A stretch of DNA of 12,851 nt, taken from NCBI GenBank assembly GCA_049606935.1, contig JBMYWA010000066.1:1-12851 (forward strand). The letters are read 5' to 3'. The notes under the pieces are model-generated. The model saw only the letters and a program-made list of their open reading frames with translations, searched no databases and was not told where the DNA came from. Positions 1 through 8,164 of the stretch are shown here, in pieces. Position 1 is the stretch's first letter. Each line of letters opens with the position of its first letter. The DNA comes from CAJXZP01 sp049606935 (GTDB lineage: Bacteria > Bacteroidota > Bacteroidia > Flavobacteriales_G > Salibacteraceae). A program made the position numbers and the translations under genes.

Positions 1-63
1 ATATAAATACGCTTAATAAAACCTTCGTATTGCTTATTTTTACGGCCATCAAAAAACTTTATT

Positions 64-594
64 ATGGCAGTAGCAGCACCGTTTAATTTATGGAAGTGGA
101 TAGAAGACAATCAAGACCTATTGAAGCCACCTGTAAGTAATAAGAATCTTTACGTAGAATCTGGTGATTACATTGTAATGATTGTAGGTGGACCAAATGC
201 TAGAAAGGATTACCATTTTAACGAAACGGAGGAGTTGTTTTTTCAGTTAAAAGGAGAAATCAACGTACGTATCCAAGAAAATGGAAAAGCAAGAGATGTG
301 GCTATTAAAGAAGGTGAAATGTTTTTATTACCTGCTCGAATACCTCATTCACCCATGCGTGGCGAGAATACCGTTGGATTGGTTATTGAACGTAAACGTG
401 GTGGTGATTTAAATGATGGTTTAATGTGGTTCTGCGATGAATGTAACAATAATCTACATAAAACGTTTTTTCCGCTAACCGATGTAGAGAAAGACTTCTT
501 GCCTAGATTTAAAGAGTACTACGCTTCTGAAGATCTGCGCACTTGTAAGAAATGTGGTCACCAAATGGAAACAGACCCAAGATTTGTAGAGTAA
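64..594 (+). CDS. nbaC: 3-hydroxyanthranilate 3,4-dioxygenase
   Basis: This enzyme opens the ring of 3-hydroxyanthranilate to give 2-amino-3-carboxymuconate semialdehyde in the kynurenine branch of tryptophan metabolism, in the cytoplasm with Fe(II). The 176-residue length is that of the bacterial enzyme. The cupin core shows H51, E57 and H95, which match the iron ligands of the Cupriavidus metallidurans enzyme in both identity and numbering. R47, R99 and E109 fit its substrate-binding residues. The C-terminal rubredoxin-like iron site is intact as two CxxC pairs, C124/C127 and C161/C164; this second site is typical of bacterial members and absent from the animal enzyme. The ATG at 64 gives a full-length protein. 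The next gene, 24 nt downstream, uses this enzyme's product. No promoter is visible in the 63 bases upstream, so it may continue an operon that starts outside the window. Confidence 0.96.
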   Translation: MAVAAPFNLWKWIEDNQDLLKPPVSNKNLYVESGDYIVMIVGGPNARKDYHFNETEELFFQLKGEINVRIQENGKARDVAIKEGEMFLLPARIPHSPMRGENTVGLVIERKRGGDLNDGLMWFCDECNNNLHKTFFPLTDVEKDFLPRFKEYYASEDLRTCKKCGHQMETDPRFVE

Positions 595-618
595 AAAAAC
601 ACCGCTAAAAGAGATATA

Positions 619-1644
619 ATGACTGATTATTCTGGATTAAAAATAGACACCCATACTCATATTATGCCACGCCATATTCCTGATTTCGCCAAGAAGTTTG
701 GGTATGAAGGGTTTATTATGTTACATCATCACGACCATGATGATAATGTAGATATGATGCAAGGGGAAAAGTTTTTTAGAACTGTTGAACCTAATTGTTT
801 TGACCCGCAAACTCGTATAAACGATTATAAATTAAGTAATACTCAAGTTCAGGTAATTTGTACTGTTCCGGTATTGTTCGCTTATTTTGCAAAACCCGAA
901 CATGGCTATGAAGTAGCTAAATTCTTGAATGATGATATTGCACAAACGGTTCATGATAATCCTAAAAACTATATTGGTTTAGGAACACTTCCTATGCAAG
1001 ACGTGGATTTATCGGTAAAGGAATTACATAGAATTAAAAAGATTGGTTTAGCGGGTATTCAAATCGGATCCAATATCAATGACTTAAACCTTAGCGAAGA
1101 AGTGTTTTATCCAATCTGGAAAACATGCCAGGAGTTAGGTTTAGCCATTATGGTTCACCCATGGAATATGATGGGTTTCAATGAAATAAAAAAATACTGG
1201 TTGCCTTGGTTAGTGGGTATGCCAGCAGAAACTGCTCGGGCTGCTGCTTCAATGATTTTTGGAGGCGTATTTGATAAATTTCCGGAACTAAGGGTTATGT
1301 TTTCTCATGCGGGTGGCTCGCTAATTCCAACTATCGGTAGGTTAGAACATGGCTTTAACTGCCGACCTGATCTAGTAGCTATTGACAACCCAAATAACCC
1401 AAGAAATTATTTTGGTAAATTTTGGGTAGATAGTATTACTCATGATCCAGATTTGTTGCACTACATCATTAAACAAATCGGTACAGAAAAAATTACGTTG
1501 GGAAGTGATTATCCGTTTCCGTTAGGGGATTTAGAAATTGGTAAATACATTTTGGACATGGGGTTATCTCCAAAACAAATCGAAGACATCTACTGTAATT
1601 CTCCTTTAGAGTGGCTAGGTTTAGATAAATCACAGTTTATGTAA
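619..1644 (+). CDS. nbaD: 2-amino-3-carboxymuconate-6-semialdehyde decarboxylase (ACMSD)
   Basis: This amidohydrolase-superfamily, zinc-dependent enzyme decarboxylates the product of the preceding dioxygenase to 2-aminomuconate semialdehyde. That competes with spontaneous cyclisation to quinolinate, the NAD precursor. The 341-residue protein carries the metal motif HTH (H12, H14), H180 in a VHPW motif, H230 in FSHAGG and D297 in GSDYPFP. R54 lies where the Pseudomonas fluorescens enzyme has R51, and H12, H14, H180 and D297 share the same +3 offset from its ligands. The TIM-barrel length is normal. It sits 24 nt after the dioxygenase and 2 nt before the patatin gene, so all three are probably cotranscribed. 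Other amidohydrolase decarboxylases, such as gamma-resorcylate decarboxylase, share the fold, but the gene pair makes ACMSD by far the best reading. Confidence 0.95.
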   Translation: MTDYSGLKIDTHTHIMPRHIPDFAKKFGYEGFIMLHHHDHDDNVDMMQGEKFFRTVEPNCFDPQTRINDYKLSNTQVQVICTVPVLFAYFAKPEHGYEVAKFLNDDIAQTVHDNPKNYIGLGTLPMQDVDLSVKELHRIKKIGLAGIQIGSNINDLNLSEEVFYPIWKTCQELGLAIMVHPWNMMGFNEIKKYWLPWLVGMPAETARAAASMIFGGVFDKFPELRVMFSHAGGSLIPTIGRLEHGFNCRPDLVAIDNPNNPRNYFGKFWVDSITHDPDLLHYIIKQIGTEKITLGSDYPFPLGDLEIGKYILDMGLSPKQIEDIYCNSPLEWLGLDKSQFM

Positions 1645-1646
1645 AT

Positions 1647-3956
1647 ATGAAAAAAGCGCTTTTTTTTCTCTTTTGCGTGGGTGTTTGGGTCAACTCATAT
1701 GCTCAAGAAACTGAAATAAAAGAGAATCCTAACCGACCAAAAATTGGTTTGGTTTTAAGTGGAGGTGGAGCAAAAGGCTTTGCCCATATTGGTGTAATTA
1801 AGCTGTTAGAAGAAGTAGGAATTGTTCCTGATTACGTAACAGGTACAAGTATGGGGAGCATTGTAGGAGGCTTATATGCCATGGGTTATTCTCCCGATGA
1901 ATTGCAAAAAATTTCGGATACTACAGAGTGGTCCTCCGTTCTTTCAAACGTGGTTCCATTAACAGAAGTTACCTTTTCTGAAAAGCCTTATTACGGTAGT
2001 TTTCTTACCGAATTAAACATAAATAAATCTGGGGTTTCTCTACCCGGTGGGTTAATAGAAGGTCAAAGTTTGCTAGAGCTTTTATCTGTTCTATCCAGAC
2101 CGGTTCATGGAATTGATGATTTTCATGAATTTCCAATACCTTTTACCTGTGTAGCCACAGATATTGTGAATGGAGTTCCAGTAGGTATAAGTAAAGGAAA
2201 TATTACCGATGCCATTCGAGCAAGTATGGCTATTCCCACAGCATTTACGCCAGTAGAATACGATTCTTTACTTCTTATTGATGGGGGATGGACCAGAAAT
2301 TTACCGGTGAAGGAAGCGAAAGACATGGGCGCTGATATTATAATTTCTGTAGATGTGGGTGCTCCTTTGAAAACAAAGGATGAACTGCAAAGTATGATTT
2401 CTATTTTAGATCAAACAGCATGGTTGTTAAGTGTGCAGGATACCGAAGAACAATTGAAAATGTCGGATATTGTGGTAACCCCGCCCGTTGGCACGTTTTC
2501 TACCTTTGCCTTTGAAGAGGCGGATACTATAATTCAATTGGGCTACAATGAGGCGGCAAAATACCGTGGGCAATTTGAGGAACTAGCCAATAAAGTTTAT
2601 GGTAAGGCAAGACCGAAACCAGCAGAAAAACCATTTTTTGAGGATACTTATATCATTAGTGATATTCAGGTAAAAGGTACGCGATTAACATCTGATAAAT
2701 TCGTTAAAGGAAGATTAAGGATAGATGAAAATAAGCCAATTACAGTTCAAGAGGTAGCAGAGAAAATAGGTTTGCTTTATGGGTCTTTGTATTATAAAAA
2801 AATTGGCTTTGAACTTGTTCCTCAAGAAGATAGCACTCAGGTTCTTCACGTAAATGTAGTAGAAGACAACCCTGCCAAATTAAAACTTTCTTTTTACTAC
2901 GATAGTGAAAATAGTATTGGAATAAATCTGAATACAACCCTTAGAAACTTGGTGTTAAAGAATTCCAGGTTAATTATGGATCTCTTTCTTTCTGAAAACC
3001 CCATTCTTGGATTAAAGTACCTAAAATATATGGGGCTAGACCAGCAAGCCTTTGTGTTTGGAGATTTTAGGTATACAAAAGATTCGGATTATCTATGGCA
3101 AAATTTATATGGGCAAGAGGCAGGTTTTTCGTATAATGAACTGGTTGCCAATTTCGGAATGGCTTATACTTTTAACAACAAATTGCTTGTTTCAGCCAGT
3201 ATCGGAGGATTAAGAGCAAAGGCAAAGCCCACTACAAATTCAGATACCATTGTGGATAGCTGGTTGCAGAATCAAACCCCTTTAAGGGTATCACTAATTC
3301 ATAATACGTTTAATAGAACAGTATTTCCTACAAAAGGATTGAAAATTCATGCTTTTTCGTCTTACAATGCCAATATTAAACATACCGCAAAATTGAAATC
3401 TGACTTTGATTTATTTAGTCAAGAAACAGCAGATTCGGCTGTAAAGGTAGATCCGTATTTTATGATACGGATGTCTATTCAACATTACATTCCTATTACT
3501 CCAAATTTTTCATTCTACTGGGATGGACGCTTAGAAATGGGCTCTGAAAATAAAATTGGATTTAATGAATATAGTAAGGTGGGTGGAATTGCCCCAATTC
3601 TAAATACGGGTGTGCCTTATTGGGGGCTCAAAAGAAATGAAATTAATATTAGTCAATTAGGAATGTTAAGTGCTGGTTTTCAATGGAGATTTATGAGCAA
3701 AACCTATTTAAAGGCTAAGGTTAATTACCTAAATTCTAAATATCCTATGGCTTGGTTTGATCAAGGAGAAAGAGATGATAAATTTGAATTGTATGGGGAA
3801 ACATATACCGAATTATTTGGATTAGGAATGGAATTGGCTTACGATTCACCTATTGGTCCGTTAAGACTGGTTTTGCATAAAAACCAATACAATTCAGGGG
3901 TACATATGTTTGTAGGTATTGGGTATAATATTTACAAATCGGATGGTGACTTTTAA
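1647..3956 (+). CDS. Patatin-like phospholipase with POTRA and outer-membrane beta-barrel (PlpD/type Vd-like)
   Basis: The 769-residue predicted outer-membrane protein has a signal peptide at residues 1-20 (ending SYAQ). A patatin domain follows at about 32-310, with the oxyanion motif GGGAKG (39-44), nucleophile elbow GTSMG (S68) and the aspartate of the dyad in DGG (D212), so the hydrolase site looks complete. A POTRA-like domain spans about 335-408. The remainder, to the terminal phenylalanine, is rich in alternating beta-strands and resembles the Omp85/BamA-type barrel. The architecture matches the patatin plus surface-antigen proteins common in Bacteroidota, related to PlpD of Pseudomonas. 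Lipase or phospholipase A activity is inferred from the family, and the substrate is unknown. It starts 2 nt after the ACMSD stop, so it is probably expressed with that operon, though no functional link to kynurenine metabolism is apparent. Confidence 0.92.
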   Translation: MKKALFFLFCVGVWVNSYAQETEIKENPNRPKIGLVLSGGGAKGFAHIGVIKLLEEVGIVPDYVTGTSMGSIVGGLYAMGYSPDELQKISDTTEWSSVLSNVVPLTEVTFSEKPYYGSFLTELNINKSGVSLPGGLIEGQSLLELLSVLSRPVHGIDDFHEFPIPFTCVATDIVNGVPVGISKGNITDAIRASMAIPTAFTPVEYDSLLLIDGGWTRNLPVKEAKDMGADIIISVDVGAPLKTKDELQSMISILDQTAWLLSVQDTEEQLKMSDIVVTPPVGTFSTFAFEEADTIIQLGYNEAAKYRGQFEELANKVYGKARPKPAEKPFFEDTYIISDIQVKGTRLTSDKFVKGRLRIDENKPITVQEVAEKIGLLYGSLYYKKIGFELVPQEDSTQVLHVNVVEDNPAKLKLSFYYDSENSIGINLNTTLRNLVLKNSRLIMDLFLSENPILGLKYLKYMGLDQQAFVFGDFRYTKDSDYLWQNLYGQEAGFSYNELVANFGMAYTFNNKLLVSASIGGLRAKAKPTTNSDTIVDSWLQNQTPLRVSLIHNTFNRTVFPTKGLKIHAFSSYNANIKHTAKLKSDFDLFSQETADSAVKVDPYFMIRMSIQHYIPITPNFSFYWDGRLEMGSENKIGFNEYSKVGGIAPILNTGVPYWGLKRNEINISQLGMLSAGFQWRFMSKTYLKAKVNYLNSKYPMAWFDQGERDDKFELYGETYTELFGLGMELAYDSPIGPLRLVLHKNQYNSGVHMFVGIGYNIYKSDGDF

Positions 3957-4047
3957 TGCATTTCTTTCAGCACTTGGATAACAATAGTTTAAAGTTCAAG
4001 AAAATTTAAACCCTAATATTAACTTGCTGTTAACTCTTTCTTTATAT

Positions 4048-4055
4048 TACTTTTG
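4048..4055 (+). promoter_or_regulatory. Probable promoter (-7 box) for the purF-like gene
   Basis: TACTTTTG matches the Bacteroidota -7 consensus TAnnTTTG. A TTG at 4024-4026 stands 21 bp upstream as a possible -33 element. Initiation would fall about 12 nt before the ATG at 4074. The TTG sits in the loop of a short inverted repeat, TTAAC-N5-GTTAA (4019-4033), which could be an operator but is AT-rich and may be chance. Confidence 0.5.
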
Positions 4056-4073
4056 CAGCTCAAATCGTGATAT

Positions 4074-5975
4074 ATGAGTGATGCCATCCAACACGAATGC
4101 GGAATCGCATTTGTTCGTCTTTTAAAGCCATTAACTTATTACAAAGAGAAGTACGGAACATCGTTCTACGGGCTCAACAAAATGTATCTCTTGATGGAGA
4201 AACAGCATAACCGAGGCCAAGATGGTGTAGGTTTAGCCAACATCAAGTTAAACATGAAACCCGGACAACGTTATATTTCACGTCACCGATCAGTAGATCA
4301 ACAACCTATTAAAGACGTGTTTCAACACGTTCATTCTCGTTTTCAAAAGTATGAAGGTGATTTGGCTGATAAGCTAAATGATGTAGAATACTTGAAAGAG
4401 AACGAAGGATTTACCGGAGAGGTTTTCTTGGGGCATTTGCGTTACGGAACTTATGGTAAAAACTCTATTGAGGCTTGTCACCCATTTTTGCGTCAAAACA
4501 ATTGGATGACACGTAACTTGGTATTAGCAGGTAACTTTAACTTGACTAATGTAGACGAGTTATTTGATATCCTAGTACGTATTGGTCAGCACCCAAAAGA
4601 AAAAGCAGATACCGTAACGGTAATGGAAAAAATTGGGCATTTCTTAGACGTAGAAAACCAAGAATTGTTTGATAAGTACAAAACATTGGGTTACAGTAAT
4701 GAAGAGATTACCGATTTAATAGCCAAAAACTTAAATGTAGCCAACATCCTAAAAAATGCCTCTGAGTCGTGGGATGGTGGATATTTAATGAGTGGAATTA
4801 TGGGCCATGGTGATGCTTTTGCTTTCCGTGATCCAAATGGTATTCGTCCGGCATATTACTACCAAGATGATGAGGTAATTGTGGTGGCTTCTGAAAGACC
4901 AGCTATTCAAACAACCTTTAACATAGGTTACGAAAAAGTACAAGAGTTAGATCGTGGTAAGGCCATTATCGTAAAAGCGGATGGTACAATTAAGTTTGAA
5001 CAAATCATTGAGCCAAAAGAGAATTTAGCCTGTTCATTTGAACGTATTTATTTTTCTAGAGGATCAGATAGAGAGATCTACCAAGAGCGTCAAGATTTAG
5101 GAAAACATGTTTTTCCGAAAGTGTTAGAAAGCATAAATGGTGACCTAGAAAATACGGTTTTTTCATTTATTCCCAATACCGCTGAGGTGTCGTTTTACGG
5201 ATTGATGAAAGCGGCTAATGATCACTTGAATGTGCGTAAAACAGAAGATATTGCTGCTTTAGGAGCTGATGCTACTCCAGAAAAAGTAAACGAGATTTTG
5301 TCTAAGACTACACGTATGGATAAGTTGGCCATTAAAGATGCCAAATTACGTACGTTCATTACTCAAGACGAAGGCAGAAACGACCTTGTTGCACACGTTT
5401 ATGATGTAACTTACGGAGTGGTGAAAAACCAAAAGGATACCTTGGTAATGATTGATGATTCTATTGTTAGAGGAACTACCTTGAAGCAAAGTATTTTAAG
5501 AATTTTAGATACCCTTCATCCAAAGAAAATTATCATTGTTTCTTCTGCTCCTCAAATTCGTTACCCAGATTGTTACGGAATTGACATGGCGCGAATGGGT
5601 GATTTCATTGCGTTTAGAGCCGCTGTAGCATTGTTAGAAGAGCGTGGAATGTCTAAGGTATTAGACAAGGTATACGAAAAGTGTAAAGCGCAAGAATCTT
5701 TACCAAAAGAAGAAATCAGAAACTATGTAAGCGAAGTGTATGATCCGTTTACCGTGGATGAAATTTCTGCAAAAATTGCCGAGTTGGTTACTCCTAAAGA
5801 TATTGATGCCGAAGTTGAAGTAATCTATCAAGGTTTGGAAGGATTGAAGGAAGCTTGTCCTAATAATCCTGGTGATTGGTACTTCTCAGGTAAATATCCT
5901 ACTCCAGGTGGATTTAAAGTAGTGAACAAAGCCTTTATGAACTACATGGAAGGAAGCAACGAGAGAGCTTACTAA
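4074..5975 (+). CDS. purF: Amidophosphoribosyltransferase, long Bacteroidota-type PurF
   Basis: PurF makes 5-phosphoribosylamine from PRPP and glutamine, the first step of de novo purine synthesis. At 633 residues this is well above the usual 470-510. The N-terminal class II glutaminase domain begins at C9, so an eight-residue propeptide (MSDAIQHE) would have to be removed to expose the catalytic cysteine. RYGT (123-126) supplies the conserved arginine region. The PRPP loop is clear as VMIDDSIVRGTT (458-469), preceded by RTFI (426-429). The oxyanion region reads AGNFNLTN (152-159) where classical PurF has HNGNLTN, so the Asn is kept but the following Gly is Phe. The C-terminal SGKYPT region resembles that of Fe-S-type PurF, but only one cysteine (C595) lies near it. 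It is monocistronic by appearance. A divergent paralogue of PurF is possible if a second, shorter purF exists elsewhere in the genome. Confidence 0.88.
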   Translation: MSDAIQHECGIAFVRLLKPLTYYKEKYGTSFYGLNKMYLLMEKQHNRGQDGVGLANIKLNMKPGQRYISRHRSVDQQPIKDVFQHVHSRFQKYEGDLADKLNDVEYLKENEGFTGEVFLGHLRYGTYGKNSIEACHPFLRQNNWMTRNLVLAGNFNLTNVDELFDILVRIGQHPKEKADTVTVMEKIGHFLDVENQELFDKYKTLGYSNEEITDLIAKNLNVANILKNASESWDGGYLMSGIMGHGDAFAFRDPNGIRPAYYYQDDEVIVVASERPAIQTTFNIGYEKVQELDRGKAIIVKADGTIKFEQIIEPKENLACSFERIYFSRGSDREIYQERQDLGKHVFPKVLESINGDLENTVFSFIPNTAEVSFYGLMKAANDHLNVRKTEDIAALGADATPEKVNEILSKTTRMDKLAIKDAKLRTFITQDEGRNDLVAHVYDVTYGVVKNQKDTLVMIDDSIVRGTTLKQSILRILDTLHPKKIIIVSSAPQIRYPDCYGIDMARMGDFIAFRAAVALLEERGMSKVLDKVYEKCKAQESLPKEEIRNYVSEVYDPFTVDEISAKIAELVTPKDIDAEVEVIYQGLEGLKEACPNNPGDWYFSGKYPTPGGFKVVNKAFMNYMEGSNERAY

Positions 5976-5998
5976 AAGCGTTTTAAATATATTATTGG

Positions 5999-6028
5999 AA
6001 AAGCCTCGCATGAAAATGTTGGGCTTTT
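5999..6028 (+). terminator. Terminator-like hairpin after purF
   Basis: AAAAGCC (5999-6005) pairs perfectly with GGCTTTT (6022-6028). An inner CAT/ATG stem is closed by a GAAA loop. The 3' arm ends in four T residues, as in a weak intrinsic terminator. It lies 24 nt after the purF stop and just before the next promoter. Confidence 0.5.
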
Positions 6029-6041
6029 GTATTAATGTTGG

Positions 6042-6049
6042 TATATTTG
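6042..6049 (+). promoter_or_regulatory. Promoter (-7 box) for the T9SS repeat protein
   Basis: TATATTTG is an exact TAnnTTTG match. A TTG at 6019-6021 lies 20 bp upstream as the -33 element, inside the 3' half of the preceding hairpin. The ATG at 6073 is 23 nt further on. Together with the hairpin, this separates the gene from purF. Confidence 0.6.
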
Positions 6050-6072
6050 AAATAACCAAACCTTATTAACCA

Positions 6073-7647
6073 ATGAAAATACATTTCTCAGTTCTTTTTT
6101 TGATAATATGGTGTTTTGGTTCTGTTGCACAGAATGCCATTATTTCCACTCAAGATGTGATTGGTGGTTCAAGACCAGAATATGCGAAGAGTGCCTTGTA
6201 TTTGTCTAATGGGGAAATAATAATAGCATCTAATTCAGCTTCTGGAATATCTGGAGATAAAACTCAAGATAGCTATGGTGGTCAGGATTATTGGGTGTTT
6301 AAATTAAATGGGGCCAAACAGATAATTTGGCAAATTACGATTGGAGGGGCCAAGGATGATGTTGTAACCTCTATTATTGAAGCCAAAGATGGCGGTTACT
6401 TAGTTGTTGGCAGTTCACTATCAGGCTCAACGGGCAATAAAACCACAACTCACCACGGTGGATGGGACTCATGGATAATAAAATTATCTAAAAATGGGCA
6501 ATTGGAATGGCAAAAATCATTTGGAGGTATTTCCGATGATTTTGGAACAGGAATTCTAATGGTGACAGATAGTACGTATGCAATTCTAAATACATCGGAT
6601 TCGGATTCTACCGGAAATAAATGGGTAAGGTCAAAGGGAGGTTCAGATTATTGGGTGATATTCATAGATGAATTTGGCAATGAAATTAACCAATTGGCCT
6701 ATGGAGGTAATGGTGACGATTTACTAAACGATGCAAAAATCTGGAATAACTCTTTAATTTTTTTAGGAAGTTCAAGATCATATGTTTCGGGTGATAAAAA
6801 GGAAAACCCAATAGGTGGTTATGACTATTGGCTGGTTAAGACTGATTTGAATGGCACTCTTTTGGAAACCTACACATTGGGTGGTAATAATGATGATATA
6901 GGGATAGGCATAAATGCAATTGATTTCAATGAGATGATTGTTTACGGAAATTCCAGATCCAATACTTTTGGGAAGTCTGATTATCAAATTGTTTCCATTG
7001 GTGCAGATTTCTCAATAAACTGGGAAAGCAATTTTGGTGGTAAAGATGATGAGTTTTCTAGATTAAATGGTTGTATTTATGTCCCAGAAATGCGCAAACA
7101 CTTAATAATAGGTGTTTCTTTTTCCGGATATTCCGGAAATAAATATCTAAACATGTTTGATAATCAAAATGGAGATATTTGGATAGTTTCGGTAGATGAA
7201 TTTGGGAATAAGACCTTTGAATTTGAAGGAGGTGGTTCTGGATCTGAAGGAGTAGGGGAATTATTATTCTCTCCAAATAAAACGGTTATGGTTATTGGAT
7301 CCTCTGCATCTAATGTTTCGGGAAATAAGGATAAACCGAATAAGGGAGGAAGTGATGTATGGTATTTCGAACTAGATTTCAACTTAAGTGTAAAAACCGC
7401 TATAAATAACTCAGAATTAAATACCTACCCCAATCCAGTACAAACGGTGTTAAATTTCTCATTACCCATGACTGTATCAAATTCTGAAATAAGTTTAACG
7501 GATATTACTGGTAAAGTGGTTTACACAGATAAGTTGGGAAATGTGAATCAATCTAAAATTGATGTTTCGGGGTTTCCAAAAGGCATGTACGTGTTGAGTG
7601 TAATCTCTAGTGAATTCCAATACACCAGGAAGGTGTTGATTGATTAA
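6073..7647 (+). CDS. Secreted seven-repeat (predicted beta-propeller) protein with T9SS type A sorting domain
   Basis: The 524-residue exported protein has a signal peptide at 1-20 (ending SVAQ). Residues from about 30 to 437 contain seven repeats with a D-x-W core at 72, 132, 192, 251, 303 (DYQ, degenerate), 368 and 428, mostly spaced 59-60 residues. Each unit typically combines GG-DYW-x-K, a GNxxW-like turn, a GGxxDD motif (91, 151, 211, 270, 322) and an SGNK/SGDK motif. Seven units of this size suggest a seven-bladed propeller. Residues from about 449 to 524 form the T9SS type A C-terminal sorting domain: YPNP, ITGKVVY, GMYVLSV and a final KVLID. The product should cross the outer membrane by T9SS and be surface-anchored or released. 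Ligand and role are unknown. Its stop overlaps the yoeB stop on the other strand by 4 bp. Confidence 0.9.
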   Translation: MKIHFSVLFLIIWCFGSVAQNAIISTQDVIGGSRPEYAKSALYLSNGEIIIASNSASGISGDKTQDSYGGQDYWVFKLNGAKQIIWQITIGGAKDDVVTSIIEAKDGGYLVVGSSLSGSTGNKTTTHHGGWDSWIIKLSKNGQLEWQKSFGGISDDFGTGILMVTDSTYAILNTSDSDSTGNKWVRSKGGSDYWVIFIDEFGNEINQLAYGGNGDDLLNDAKIWNNSLIFLGSSRSYVSGDKKENPIGGYDYWLVKTDLNGTLLETYTLGGNNDDIGIGINAIDFNEMIVYGNSRSNTFGKSDYQIVSIGADFSINWESNFGGKDDEFSRLNGCIYVPEMRKHLIIGVSFSGYSGNKYLNMFDNQNGDIWIVSVDEFGNKTFEFEGGGSGSEGVGELLFSPNKTVMVIGSSASNVSGNKDKPNKGGSDVWYFELDFNLSVKTAINNSELNTYPNPVQTVLNFSLPMTVSNSEISLTDITGKVVYTDKLGNVNQSKIDVSGFPKGMYVLSVISSEFQYTRKVLID

Positions 7648-7898
7648 TAATGATACCTGCATTGTACAATCCTAATTTGGTTGCCATTTATTCGGTATAC
7701 GATGCGATGTTCTAGGGTAATTCTTCTGGACCAATAACCAGATAGATTGTGTTTTAGCGCTTCTGGTGAACCCAAACCTTCAAATGGTGCTCTATGGATG
7801 TCCTTAATTAGCGTGTTTATTTTTCGCAATACTTTCTTATCTGTTTTTTGCCAATACAAATAGTCCTGCCAGGCTTCGGGTAAGAAAACAAGTTCCAT
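7644..7898 (-). CDS. yoeB: YoeB-family ribosome-dependent mRNA interferase toxin
   Basis: The 84-residue protein has the exact length of E. coli YoeB and aligns with it without gaps. All of the known catalytic positions are present with the same numbers: E46, R65, H83 and C-terminal Y84. It shares the DYLYWQ segment, the KHNLSG stretch followed by WSRRIT, and the CRYHY tail. YoeB binds the ribosomal A site and cleaves translated mRNA, and it is held inactive by YefM. The toxin looks functional. Its ATG abuts the antitoxin stop codon (TAA|ATG, no spacer), which favours translational coupling and antitoxin-first synthesis. The gene ends inside the last codons of the convergent T9SS gene, leaving no room for a terminator of its own. 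Confidence 0.96.
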   Translation of the reverse strand: MELVFLPEAWQDYLYWQKTDKKVLRKINTLIKDIHRAPFEGLGSPEALKHNLSGYWSRRITLEHRIVYRINGNQIRIVQCRYHY

Positions 7899-8150
7899 TT
7901 AATCCAATAGATTCTTTATTTCTCCCTCATTTGCTTGGTCTGCTTCTATTGCACTAAGAAGACGATTCGCATTTTTAGGACTTTTCAATAAATGAAAAGT
8001 TTCTTGCATGCTCTCGTATTCACTTTTACTAATGAGAACCATATCGTGACCTTTTGGTCTAGAAATAAAAAGGGGTTTGCCCATTTCAAATACCTTTTCG
8101 AAGTAGTGACGTAAGTTTTGTCTAAAATCAGTAAGTGTGGTGATTTCCAT
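7899..8150 (-). CDS. yefM: YefM-family antitoxin and autorepressor
   Basis: The 83-residue Phd/YefM protein matches E. coli YefM in length. The N-terminal dimerisation and DNA-binding half includes RQNL (10-13) and ISRPKG, and the C-terminal toxin-binding half carries LLKSPKNANRLL, close to the E. coli LLRSPANARRLM segment. It neutralises YoeB and, with it, represses its own promoter. It is first in the two-gene operon and directly adjoins yoeB. The 66-bp gap upstream to the polyprenyl synthase holds a promoter box and a recognisable operator, so the module has its own control even though it lies downstream of a same-strand gene. Confidence 0.95.
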   Translation of the reverse strand: MEITTLTDFRQNLRHYFEKVFEMGKPLFISRPKGHDMVLISKSEYESMQETFHLLKSPKNANRLLSAIEADQANEGEIKNLLD

Positions 8151-8164
8151 TGTTGCAATTTTTA

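Noticed and set aside
1..63. Possible 3' end of an upstream gene ending at the TAA at 14-16
   Set aside because: Only four codons precede the stop, so nothing can be identified. An upstream operon member is likely but not supported by this sequence.
3987..4011. GTTTAAA/TTTAAAC inverted repeat as a terminator for the patatin gene
   Set aside because: The stem is entirely AT-rich apart from one pair and has no T tract; chance is a sufficient explanation.
7058..7382. Minus-strand open frames within the T9SS gene
   Set aside because: They are overlapping shadows of a strongly supported coding sequence, with no start context or recognisable motifs.
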